Shown here: one piece after another, positions 29,740 to 40,861 of the stretch
Layout of the letters: the number at the start of each line of letters is the position of its first letter
How positions within the stretch are numbered: position 1 is the first letter of the stretch
Source of the DNA: Symbiodinium natans
Taxonomy: Eukaryota > Sar > Dinophyceae > Suessiales > Symbiodiniaceae
Direction: 5' to 3'
NCBI GenBank assembly: GCA_905221605.1
Contig: CAJNDS010001557.1
Location: 484,001 to 548,000, forward strand
Length of the DNA: 64,000 nucleotides
The notes under the pieces: generated by a model
Seen by the model: only the letters and a program-made list of their open reading frames with translations
The model's database searches: none
Told to the model about the DNA's origin: nothing
Translations under genes and position numbers: made by a program

Positions 29740-32700
29740 TCAGGATTTTAAGGATTTTAAGGATTTTAAAGATTCTAAAAAGGCTTTAAAATCCTTGAAA
29801 CCCTTAAAGTTTTTGGAAAATCCATTTCCTAAAACTTTAAGGATTTTAAGGGTTTTAAGGCCTTTTTAAAATCTTTAAAATCCTTAAAATCCTTAAAGTT
29901 TTTGGAAAATCCATTTCCTAAAACTTTAAGGATTTTAAGGGTTTTAAGGCCTTTTTAAAACCTTTAAAATCCTTAAAATCCTTAAAGTTTTTGGAAAATC
30001 CATTTCCAAAAATTTTAAGGATTTTAAGGATTTTAAGGATTTTAAGGATTTTAAAGATTTTAAAGGGGTCCCGGAGGCCAAGGAGCCCCGGGCCACCTTT
30101 TAAAATCTTTAAAATCTTTAAAATCTTTAAAACCCTTAAAGTTTTTGGAAAATCCATTTCCTAAAACTTTAAGGATTTTAAGGGTTTTAAAGGCTTTTTA
30201 AAACCTTTAAAATCCTTAAAATCCTTAAAGTTTTTGGAAAATCCACTTCCAAAAATTTTAAGGATTTTAAGGATTTTAAGGATTTTAAAGATTTTAAAGG
30301 GGTCCCGGAGGCCCAGGAGCCCCGGGCCACCTTTTAAAATCTTAAAAACCTTTAAAATCTTTAAAATCCTTAAAGTTTTTGGAAAATCCATTTCCTAAAA
30401 CTTTAAGGGTTTTAAGGGTTTTACGGCCTTTTTAAAACATTTAAAATCCTTAAAATCCTTAAAGTTTTTGGAAAATCCACTTCCAAAAATTTTAAGGATT
30501 TTAAGGGTTTTAAGGTTTTTAAGGATTTTAAAGATTTTAAAGGGGTCCCGGAGGCCCAGGAGCCCCGGGCCACCTTTTAAAATCTTTAAAACCTTTAAAA
30601 TCTTTAAAATCCTTAAAGTTTTTGGAAAATCCATTTCCTAAAACTTTAAGGATGTTAAGGGTTTTAAGGCCTTTTTAAAACCTTTAAAATCCTTAAAATC
30701 CTTAAAGTTTTTGGAAAATCCATTTCCAAAAATTTTAAGGATTTTAAGGATTTTAAAGATTTTAAAGGGGTCCCGGAGGCCCAGGAGCCCCGGGCCACCT
30801 TTTAAAATCTTTAAAACCTTTAAAACCTTTAAAATCCTTAAAGTTTTTGGAAAATCCATTTCCTAAAACTTTAAGGGTTTTAAGGGTTTTAAGGCCTTTT
30901 TAAAACCTTTAAAATCCTTAAAATCCTTAAAGTTTTTGGAAAATCCACTTCCAAAAATTTTAAGGATTTTAAGGGTTTTAAGGATTTTAAGGACTTTAAA
31001 GATTTTAAAGGGGTCCCGGAGGCCCAGGAGCCCCGGGCCACCTTTTAAAATCTTTAAAACCTTTAAAATCTTTAAAATCCTTAAAGTTTTTGGAAAATCC
31101 ATTTCCTAAAACTTTAAGGATTTTAAGGGTTTTAAGGCCTTTTTAAAACCTTTAAAATCCTTAAAATCCTTAAAGTTTTTGGAAAATCCATTTCCAAAAA
31201 TTTTTAAGGATTTTAAGGATTTTAAGGATTTTAAGGATATTAAAGATTTTAAAGGGGTCCCGGAGGCCCAGGAGCCCCGGGCCACCTTTTAAAATCTTTA
31301 AAGCCTTTAAAATCTTTAAAACCCTTAAAGTTTTTGGAAAATCCATTTCCTAAAACTTTAAGGATTTTAAGGGTTTTAAGGCCTTTTTAAAACCTTTAAA
31401 ATCCTTAAGATCCTTAAAGTTTTTGGAAAATCCACTTCCAAAAATTTTAAGGATTTTAAGGATTTTAAGGATTTTAAAGATTTTAAAGGGGTCCCGGAGG
31501 CCCAGGAGCCCCGGGCCACCTTTTAAAATCTTTAAAACCTTTAAAATCTTTAAAACCCTTAAAGTTTTTGGAAAATCCATTTCCTAAAACTTTAAGGATT
31601 TTAAGGGTTAAGGCCTTTTTAAAACCTTTAAAATCCTGAAAAATCCTTAAAGTTTTTGGAAAATCCACTTCCAAAAATTTTAAGGATTTTAAGGATTTTA
31701 AGGATTTTAAAGATTTTAAAGGGGTCCCGGAGGCCCAGGAGCCCCGGGCCACCTTTTAAAATCTTTAAAACCTTTAAAATCTTTAAAATCCTTAAAGTTT
31801 TGGAAAATCCATTTCCTAAAACTTTAAGGATTTTAAGGGTTTTAAGGCCTTTTTAAAACCTTTAAAATCCTTAAAATCCTTAAAGTTTTTGGAAAATACA
31901 CTTCCAAAAATTTTAAGGATTTTAAGGATTTTAAAGATTTTAAAGGGGTCCCGGAGGCCCAGGAGCCCCGGGCCACCTTTTAAAATCTTTAAAACCTTTA
32001 AAACCTTTAAAATCCTTAAAGTTTTTGGAAAATCCATTTCCTAAAACTTTTTTTAAGGATTTTAAGGATTTTAAAGATTTTAAGGCCTTTTTCTTTAAAA
32101 CCTTTAAAATCCTTAAAATCCTTAAAGTTTTTGGAAAATTTCCAAAATTCCTTTAAAACCCTTAAAGTTTTTGGAAAATCCATTTCCAAAAACTTTAAGG
32201 ATTTTAAGGGTTTTAAGGCCTTTTTAAAACCTTTAAAATCCTTAAAATCCTTAAAGTTTTTGGAAAATCCATTTCCAAAAAGTTTAAGGATTTTAAGGAT
32301 TTTAAATGGGCCTCCAGAAAGGCGCGGCTCGATTTGGCCAAATTTTGCCGGGCAGGCTCCGGGCAAAATTTGGCCCGGAGCCTGTCCGGCAAAATTTGGC
32401 CAAATCGAGCCGCGCATTTCTCATCGCATACGAAGAGCAACCCGATTTGGCCAAATTTTGCCCGGAGCCTGCCCGGCAAAATTTGGCCAAATCGAGCCGC
32501 GACCTTCTGGAGGCCCGAAATTATTTAACTTCAAAATACTTAACATCCTTAAAGTTTTTGGAAAATCCCTTTCCAAAAATTTTATGGATTTTAAAGATTT
32601 TAAAGGGGTCCTGGAGGCCTAGGGGCACCGGGCCACCTTTTAAAATCTTTTAAAATCCTTAAAACCTTTAAAATCCTTAAAATCCTTAAAGTGTTTGGAA

Positions 32701-32780
32701 AACTTTAAGGGTTTTTAAGGATTTTAAGGAATTTAAGGAATCCAAAAGATTTAAAAAAGAGCCGCCCAAAGAAGTTTAAT
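29740..32780. repeat. AAGGATTTT-type satellite with ~235-bp higher-order period
   Basis: The basic unit is the 9-mer AAGGATTTT or its complement. The 9-mers alternate in orientation to build monomers of 225-245 bp. Most monomers have a GC-rich hinge beginning GGGGTCCCGGAGGC (about 30066, 30300, 30542, 30767, 31010, 31255, 31490, 31720, 31945). Because opposite arms are complementary, each monomer can fold on itself. Minus-strand frames of 73-79 codons fill successive monomers, with stop and next ATG 3 bp apart. Confidence 0.9.
32326..32510. repeat. GC-rich nested palindrome within the satellite
   Basis: Arms such as CGGCTCGATTTGGCCAAATT are followed by their complement at about 32390-32416, and again at about 32440-32503. 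The dyad repeats AAATTTTGCC / GGCAAAATTT. The base composition differs sharply from the surrounding AT-rich satellite. Confidence 0.8.
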
Positions 32781-32799
32781 CATCTAATTTAGGAATTTA

Positions 32800-33545
32800 A
32801 GGAAAACCTAAACCCTAAGCTCCTAAGCTTCTAAGCGCCTGGGCGCCTAAGCGCCTACCCCTCAAACTGAAACCCTCAAACCCTAATTCCTAAGGTCCTC
32901 AGCTCCTAAGCGCCTAAACTCCTAAGCGTCTACCCCCTAAATCCTGTAACCCGAAACCCTTAAACCCTAAGCTCCTAAGCTCCTAAGCGCCTAAGCTCCA
33001 AAGCGCCTACCCCCTAAATCCTCAAACTACCCTAAACCAAAACCATAAACTCCTAAGCTCTTAAGCTCCTCAGCGCCTAAGCGCCTACCCCATAGACCCT
33101 TAAACCTTACACCCTAAACCCTAAGCTCCTAAGCTCCTAAGCGCCTAGGCGCCTGCCCCCTAAAACCTTAAGCTCCTAAGCGCGTAAGCTCCGAAGCGCG
33201 TACCCCCTAAATCCTCAAAACCTAAACCCTTAAACCCTAAACCCTAAGCTCCTAAGCTCCTAAGCGTCTAAGCGCCTGCCCCCCCTAAACCCTTCAACCC
33301 TCAACCCTAAACCATAAACTCCTAAGCTCCTGAGCGCCTAAGCGCCCCAAAACCCTTAAACCTTAAACCCTAAAACCTAGGCTCCTAAGCTCCTAAGCGC
33401 CTAGGCGCCTACCCCCTAATCCCTTAAACCCTAAACCCTAAACCTCTTAAGCTCCTGAGCGCCTAAACACTAACCCCTAAACCCTAAACCCTAAGCTCCT
33501 AAGCTCCTAAGCGCCTAAGTGGCTACCCCCTAAACCCTGAGACCC
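32800..33545. repeat. Degenerate telomere-like repeat cluster (CCCTAAA) mixed with GCTCCTAAGC units
   Basis: Many CCCTAAA and CCTAAAC runs, the complement of plant/dinoflagellate-type TTTAGGG, alternate with AGCTCCTAAGCGCCTAAG blocks at a period of roughly 60-70 bp. It is internal, not terminal, as unrelated DNA follows on both sides. Confidence 0.8.
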
Positions 33546-33834
33546 CGGGACCCCTTTTATCATTGAAAAATCCTTGCCTTCTTCTCTGCTGAGTATTTTC
33601 TAAAGTTTAAGGATTTTACGGCTTTTAGTACTTGAATGGATCTTTCGTTTTTGAAGTTGAGGGCACCCTATGGTTTACCAATGACCTTTGCTAGGGTTTG
33701 CAAAAAACTTCGCTTTAAAGTAACGGGCACGCCAGGGTTTACAGAAAACCTTTCCGTTGTGATTAATTTGGTGTTTTAAGCAAATTGTGCAAGCGTACGT
33801 CTGCGATAGGAATGTTTGAGTTATTGCTCTTGCC
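33546..33834. other. Unique spacer between satellite blocks
   Basis: About 290 bp with no gene or clear repeat, lying within the satellite-filled element. Confidence 0.5.
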
Positions 33835-35065
33835 AGTCTTCGAGGGGTCAAAACGTTCTGGGTCTGAAGGCTGGGCCCCTCGAGAGGTCAAAAAGTACTT
33901 GGTCTTAAGGCTGGGCCCCTCGAGGGGTCAAAAATGTTTGGTCTTAAGGCTGGGTTCTGGAGGGGTCAAACAGCTGTTGGTCTTAAGGCTGGGCCCTTCG
34001 AGGGGTCAAAGCGTTCTGGGTTTTAAGGCTGGGCCCCTCGAGGGGTCAAAGCGTTCTTGGTCTTAAGGCTGGGACCCTCGAGGGGTCAAACATCTTCTTC
34101 GTCTTAAGGCTGGGCCCCTCGAGGGGTCAAAGAGTATTTGGTCTTAAGGCAACAAGTTTTTGGTCTTAAGGCTGGGCCCCTGGGGTCTTAAGGCAGGGCC
34201 CCTCGAGGGGTCAAAGCGTTCTGGTTTTTAAGGCTGGGCCCCTCGAGGGGTCAAAAAGTTGTTGGTCTTGAGGCTGGGCCCTTCGAGGGGTCAAAGCGTT
34301 CTGGGTTTTAAGGCTGGGCCCCTCGAGAGGTCGAAAGTTCTTGGTCTTAAGGCTGGGCCCCTCGAGGGGTCCAAAAGTTCTTGGTCTTAAGGCTGGGCCC
34401 CATCGAGGGGTCAAACAGTTGTTGGTCTTAAGGCTGGGCCCTTCGAGGGGTGAAAGCGTTCTGGGTTTTAAGGCTGGGCTTCTCGAGGGGTCAAACAGTT
34501 TTTGGTCTTAAGGCTGGGCCCCTCGAGGGGTCAAACAACTTTTTCGTCTTAAGGCTCGGCCCCTAGAGCCTCGAGAGGTCAAGAGTATTTGGTCTTAAGG
34601 CAAAAAGTTGTTGGTCTTAAGGCTGGGCCCCTGGGGTCTTAGGACTGGGCCCCTCGAGGGGTCAAAAAGTTTTTGGTCTTCAGGCTGGGCCCCTCGAGGG
34701 GTCAAAAAGTTTTTGGTCTTAAGGATGGGCCCTTCGAGGGGTCAAAGCGTTCTTGGTCTTAAGGCTGGGCCCCTCGAGGGGTCAAAAAGTTCTTGGTCTT
34801 ACGGCTGGGCCCCTCCAAGGGTCAAAACGTTCGGGGTCTTAAGGCTGGGCCCCCCCAAGGCGTCAAAGAGTATTTGGTCTTACGGAAAGTTTTTGGTCTT
34901 AGGCTGGGCCCCTCGATGGGTCAAACAGTTGTTGGTCTTAAGGCTGGGCCCTTCGATGGGTCAAAACGTTCTGGGTTTTAAGGCTGGGCCCCTCGAGGGG
35001 TCAAACAGTTTTTTTTTCTTAAGGCTGGGCCCCTCGAGGGGTCAAAAACTTGTTGGTCTTAAGGC
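33835..35065 (+). repeat. ~40-bp minisatellite with CCCCTCGAGGGG palindrome
   Basis: About 28-30 degenerate copies of a 39-42 bp unit containing CTTAAGGCTGGGCCCCTCGA followed by GGGGTCAAA and a variable tail. Each unit has an internal XhoI-type palindrome. A few copies are short or altered. Confidence 0.9.
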
Positions 35066-35575
35066 TGTTTTTGAGGATGAGGGCACACCAAGGTGTACAA
35101 GAACCCTTTCGTTGTTGAGGTTGAGGACACACTAGGGTTTACAGAAAAACTGACGTTTGACGTTACAGGCGCACCAGGTTGAGGGAAAAACGCTTTTCGC
35201 TTTTGACATGTTGAGGACATATCAGGCTTCAAATCGGACCTTCGTTAAAAATGATGGCACATGAAGGTTTGCAAAACAAAAGCGTTCGTTAACTTTGTTG
35301 AATTCTTACTTTTCAATCGTTTGAAATATTTAACAGGCTGCAGGAATATCATGATGTAAAAAATATCATTGTTTGATGTCTTAGGTCTCCACGCTAAACT
35401 GAACAGTTTGAAGTAATGTCATAACTGAAACCGTTTACATCGTTCAGTTAAAGTGTTCTACGAAATGTTGATATCTTGAGCCTTCCAAATAACAAATAAA
35501 CAGCTGAATTGAAATATTCAAAATGTTTACATTATGGAGCCTCTAAAAGAATCAAAACACGTTAAATAGGTCGGC
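35066..35575. other. AT-rich spacer
   Basis: About 510 bp of AT-rich DNA. Several GAGGGCACAC/GGGTTTACA motifs are loosely repeated at 35075-35270, and again near 33660-33750. No gene is seen. Confidence 0.5.
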
Positions 35576-35581
35576 GTGTTT

Positions 35582-35614
35582 CTTTTATTCATCGTTTCTC
35601 TCTCCCTCTCTTTC

Positions 35615-35676
<62 letters not shown>

Positions 35677-35860
35677 CCTCCCTCTCTCTCTTTCCTGTCT
35701 TTTTTTTTTTTTTCCTCTCTCTCTCTTTCTGACCCTCTCTCCCTCCTTCCTTCCTTCCTTCCTTCCTGCCTTCCTTCCTTCCTTCCTTCCTTTCTCTTCC
35801 CTGCTTCCTTCTTGCTCTTTCCTCTTTCCTCCCCGCTCCTCCCGTTTTTTTTTACGCGCC
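35582..35860. repeat. Polypyrimidine tract (CT, CTTT, CTTC)n
   Basis: Nearly uninterrupted C/T on the plus strand, about 280 bp, with TTTCTC, TC and TTCC subrepeats. Confidence 0.9.
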
Positions 35861-37735
35861 ATTCAACAGTGAATGAAAGAACAAAGGTACTGACAAGAGA
35901 GGAGCAGGAGTTCTCCTTCAAGAGGGAAATGGAAGCAGAACGTCAAGGGTGAGAAGGAAGAGTGAAGGTACTGACAAGAGAGGAATAATATAATATGAAG
36001 AGAATTTAATATTAAATTTCAAGTGAGCGCATGAAATAAGCGATCGCGTGAAATTAAATATTAAATGAACGAAACCGAGGATGAAAGAACACTGTGAAGA
36101 GAATAATAATATAATAAAAGCGACGCAAATGAATGTTCTCTTCTTGGAAATGGGAGGACAGGGCCTTCCTCACAGTCCCATCTTCTCTCAAACCCCTGGG
36201 AGGCCCTTTTAGGGAACCCCTCGGTGCAGCCCCCTGCGAAAACTGCAGGCCCTGGCGGATATTGAAAAGGAGTGTAAATCACTGACAGAACGAGGGAAGG
36301 AGAACGACAGACGCGGAGCAAGAGAGAGAGAAACAGAAAAAAGGAGAGAGAAGCAGCTGTCCTCTCCAAGCTGTTTTCAGAGTGACCCCAAAGACTCAGA
36401 CCGTCCCTTTCTCCACTCCCTTTCTGTCCACCATTCATTTTCGCTTGTTGCGTTTTTTAATCGTATCATTCTCAAAGTCTCTCTCCCTCTCTCTCGCCCG
36501 CTCTCCCCTTCCTGTCTCTTCTCCTCTTCATTCTCCTCCCGCTTGCTCCTCCCCATCCCGTGCCCCATTTCTCCTAGCCCCTCCAAGACGTAGGTCAAGG
36601 ATAAGAGAGGAGACGGGAACGACAAGAAAGAAAGAGGGGTTCTCCTTGTTCCGTCTACCTTACTCTTTTTTTGTTCTTAAATTCGAAAGGGGTAGAAAGC
36701 GTCTTCCTCTCTCGCCCCTCTTCCCGATTTGAAGCTCTCTCTGGAAAGCCTCTCATTGGAAACGCCTGTAGGCTCCTGAGAAACAGACGTATGGCAAAGG
36801 GCTTTAGAAATAGGCAGTGAGGAGCACACCTGCAACGAAACGTTCATAAGGACGGATGTAGGTGAGAAGAATGGGGAAACTATAAATATACAGAAAGAAT
36901 AAGCGCAGACGGAGAAGGGAGACAGAGCGAGAAACAGAGAAACATAGAGAAGAAGAGAGAAGCAATGAAGTGAATGAAGGAGGAAGTCAGTACAAAAAAC
37001 AGCCTTTTGCTGCCTGTTGGCTTTCCCCTCCTCCTGTCTTTATCTGATTGTTTCTTACTGAGGAGGAAGTGGAAGCAGGAAGAGCAAGAATGAAAGACTC
37101 TCTCGCTCTCTTCGTTCCTTTTCTTGTCTTTTAAGGGTATGGGAAGGGGGGTGAGGAAGGGAACAGGAGGGGAGGAGGACACAATGTCACATGGCAGGCT
37201 GGGGAAGGGTTGGACGCCCGTTGCTTCCAGAAAATTCTGGATGCCCCTGCAGGCCCCCTACAGGCTCCGCGAGGCCCGGAGGCCCCTGAGATACAATAAC
37301 ACTGGGATGGGATAGGGCCATACTCGTGGCTCTCTCGCTTTCTCTGCTGAAGCCTTCCTCGTCTCCCATGTTCTCTTTCTCGCGCGATTTTTGTTCTTCT
37401 GTCTCTCTCTCTCACACTTTCACTTTCTCTTGTCCCCTTTTGCCTTCCCTCGCATCATTCCACGCCCTACCCTTCCCTCCTTTCCGCCCTACCCTTCCCT
37501 CCTTTCCGCACCCTTCTCAAATGAGAAAGCAAAAGAAGGGCGAAGAAAGTAGCGAAAGGACGATTTCGCCCCGCCTATGCCGCTTTCACTCATCCGCTTT
37601 CACCCCCTCCCTCGTGCCATGCCCTACACTAAGAGAAGAATAGGAATGGAAGCGATAAGTGGGAACGCAGAGGAAAAAGGGACTTCTTCTTTTTCATTCA
37701 GCTTAGGCATACGTTCTTTCTTTTCACCTCTCACC
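35861..37735. other. CT/GA-rich spacer
   Basis: About 1.9 kb of low-complexity purine- and pyrimidine-biased DNA. Long frames here are runs of Arg/Glu/Lys or Ser/Leu/Phe, as expected from composition. One block at 36190-36250 and one at 37190-37300 are GC-rich (CCCAGGGG...GGCCC...). No gene is supported. Confidence 0.6.
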
Positions 37736-37739
37736 CTCT

Positions 37740-38272
<533 letters not shown>

Positions 38273-38502
38273 GCGGTATGTCTGGTATCTCGGCCTGGGC
38301 AATCGTGCACGGAGAGAAAACGAAAGCTCTGAAGTATGATAACGGACATGTCAAGTAAAGGTATATGCAAATTATTTGGTAACCAAGAGCAAAAGCCAAA
38401 TGGTACATAAGTATGTATATATACATATATATGTATCGATTTAAGTATGGGATAAAGGTAAACAGAGCCCTGCGCCAAATAGAACATAAAGGTCCTTGCC
38501 AC

Positions 38503-40824
38503 ATACAGGTATGGCATGAGCGCCTGAAAAAACTCTGGCCAATGCGTCTTCCACTGCAGCTGGAGATACAGTGCTCGGGGCAAATTTTGCAGCCCATCGT
38601 GCAAGTGGCTGGCGAGGCGGGAAACGCCGGCAAGGATGTCTAGCTCAGCCTGACCCTGTGTCGTCCATAGGGAGTGCATCCAGGATTCAACGAGATCTCC
38701 TCCTGTTTGCCAGCTCTGCACCTGTCCGAGCTTGTCATGCGTCAGCAGGGCACCAACCAGTGACCATATCCAACGACCGACGTTATCCGTGAGGAGCGGG
38801 CTGTCGATGTGCTGGCCCCGGATGTCGTAGGCTTCACCCTGCTGAGCTTTGTGGTATAGGTCGTGCCTGAACTTGTAGTGTCCCTGCATCTGGAAGGCCG
38901 TGAGGCTCGCCCCCGGGTTGCTAGGCAAGAGCTCGCCCAGAAGCTGCTTTGCTTTGCCCAGGCGTAGCCTTGCCGCAGCATTTAGTCCCTGGTGCGGCGG
39001 CACCCTCTCGGGGCCGATTGTTTGGGCCCTCCTGACCGCACCACGTGCGTCGCCTCCTCTTCGTGTACCACAGACCTCACCGCTTGTCTCCTCAATCGGA
39101 TGCTCATCCGCCTTCATTGCGACGCTCTGCAGCGGCAGCCCCTGAGGTGTGTAGTTGCCAGGTGCAGCCTTTCCTGGCCTCTCGTTGTCGCTTGTCTGTG
39201 TGGCCTGGTCACACGTGACCGGGCCACACTGTATAGCGGCATGCTGCACAGCGGCATGCTCTTTTGCTGGGATTAGCTCCTCCTCGTCCGTTGTTGTCTC
39301 CGATGCCACCGGGTCAGCTGTCGGGGTCCGTACCTCGTTCATCATGTCAGGTGCGGTGCCGTCCACGACTGGATTAATTGCAGGGACCGGCACATCGGCC
39401 TCCTCCATGTGTGGCTCTCCTTGGTCTTGGGCCTGGATCTTCACAGCCTGAGCCGAGGAAGATGAGGGGCCATCACTGACGGTGCCTGGCTGTCCGTCGC
39501 CCTGCGATTCCGCCTCCTCAGAGTGCCATTCGGTACGCTCGGTCCACGAATTCCAGCCATGCCACCACCCTGTCGACTCCGTCGCTCCATGTCGCCACTC
39601 ATTGTGGCCTTCCCACGACTGCCAGCCCCTTTGCCTCAGCTCCGTGGCCGTTCTGCGATGGTGACCATCTGCTCGGTAGTGCGAGCGAGGGTGCTCCCTA
39701 GGAGGGAGACCTCTCTCGGCTCTCGTGGTTTGCCTCATTTGAGCCCGAGGTCTGGAGGTGGAGATGCTCATGCAGGCATTGCATACTGGCGGCTCTGTAC
39801 GCACTGATGAAATATGTGGTGCAGGCAGACTGCAAATTGAGTGTCCTGCCCTGGAGCGGAGGTCTGCATGTGGTGGGGCCGAAAGCGGCTCCCCTGCATC
39901 AGGCAGCGTCTGGAGTGCCCTAATGCTATTGGACTGACAACTGCACTCTCTCGGATGGCTCATGCTCTCACCTACATCAGACCGACTGCAGCTATGCACA
40001 GTGAAGGACATGTAAGTAGCAGCCCATCCCGCATGCCAGCATGGTATACACATCACTCTCACAGACTGTTCAGCACCTATGATCATGACTTCGTGTCGAG
40101 CAAGACCAAACGACCGTGCAGGCGTTGAGGTCCCGACCGGAGGTGCAACACGGATCCACTGTGGACAGATCTCTGCATCCGCTGTCAGCCAGGCTTCCAG
40201 GGTCTGTTCGGGAGGCTGCGAGTGCTGCACAGGCCAGTTGATCCCTCAGGTGGTGTTTGCTGACAGAGGGGTATGCGTGGCGTCCTTGCATCGGCCTTCC
40301 CCCTGTTCGGGGGCCGCATGTTGTTCAGGCAGTGTACACAACACGCGCACCGATCGGGAGGTACCGAGTGGCTTGGCATTATGTCTAGCTGGACTCGGAT
40401 CTTGCACGGCTACTGGGGCCCCTGCTGGAGGTGCGTCGCGGATCCATTGCGTGCAGATCTCTGCAGCCATTGTCATGTATTCTATCGAAGACTGCTTGGG
40501 AGGCTGCGAGTGCTGCACGGACCAGTTGATCTCTAAGGTGGCGTTTGCTGACCGGGGCCCTTGCGTGGTGTCCCGGTATCGGCTTTCCCAGTGCGCTGGG
40601 GCCGTTTGATGCTCTGGCAGGGTCTCCCACATTGTCAGCAGGACACACATCCAAACAAGCATGCATCTTGTTATGCACTGACGTTCCCACTTTGCATGTT
40701 TCCCTCTCAAAAACCTCTCTCTCCTTCTTGGAACTTTCCAAGCAAGTTTGGTGCTGTGGCTCAGCACCGAGCCAATCCATGGCATGAAAACTACGTCCTC
40801 TCTCACTTGTGTGAAGAGAGGCAC
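38503..40824 (-). CDS. LINE N-terminal segment, one in-frame UGA
   Basis: Two frames in the same phase (40824-40246 and 40245 onward) are separated by a single TGA at 40246-40248. The frame then continues to the target duplication at 38503-38513 and rejoins the next LINE segment at 29687. The start contains a hydrophobic Cys/Met-rich stretch (CMLVWMCVLLTMW) and repeats described separately. The middle is Gln/Trp/Arg-rich and then acidic. The end is helical (LNAAARLRLGKAKQLLGELL and further Trp-rich helices). No named domain is seen. By position it corresponds to the ORF1-like region of the LINE. Downstream of 38503 the frame passes into insertion DNA and (CT)n, giving a meaningless Arg-Glu tail. 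Confidence 0.55.
40212..40790 (-). repeat. Tandem ~290-bp repeat at the LINE 5' end
   Basis: Two imperfect copies (about 40501-40790 and 40212-40500) share GGCTGCGAGTGCTGCAC, CCAGTTGATC and further blocks. Both encode a related peptide with INW, VQHSQPP and AEIC-QWIR-APP. At one aligned codon the first copy has TTA (Leu) where the second has TGA. A weaker third copy may follow. Confidence 0.75.
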
Positions 40825-40861
40825 AAAAACACACTACCCCCTCCCCCCCTCCCGACTCACG

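Noticed and set aside
29918-32622. Tandem Lys/Phe/Leu-rich frames as genes
   Set aside because: They follow from a 9-bp repeat whose length keeps any frame open; both strands give similar peptides.
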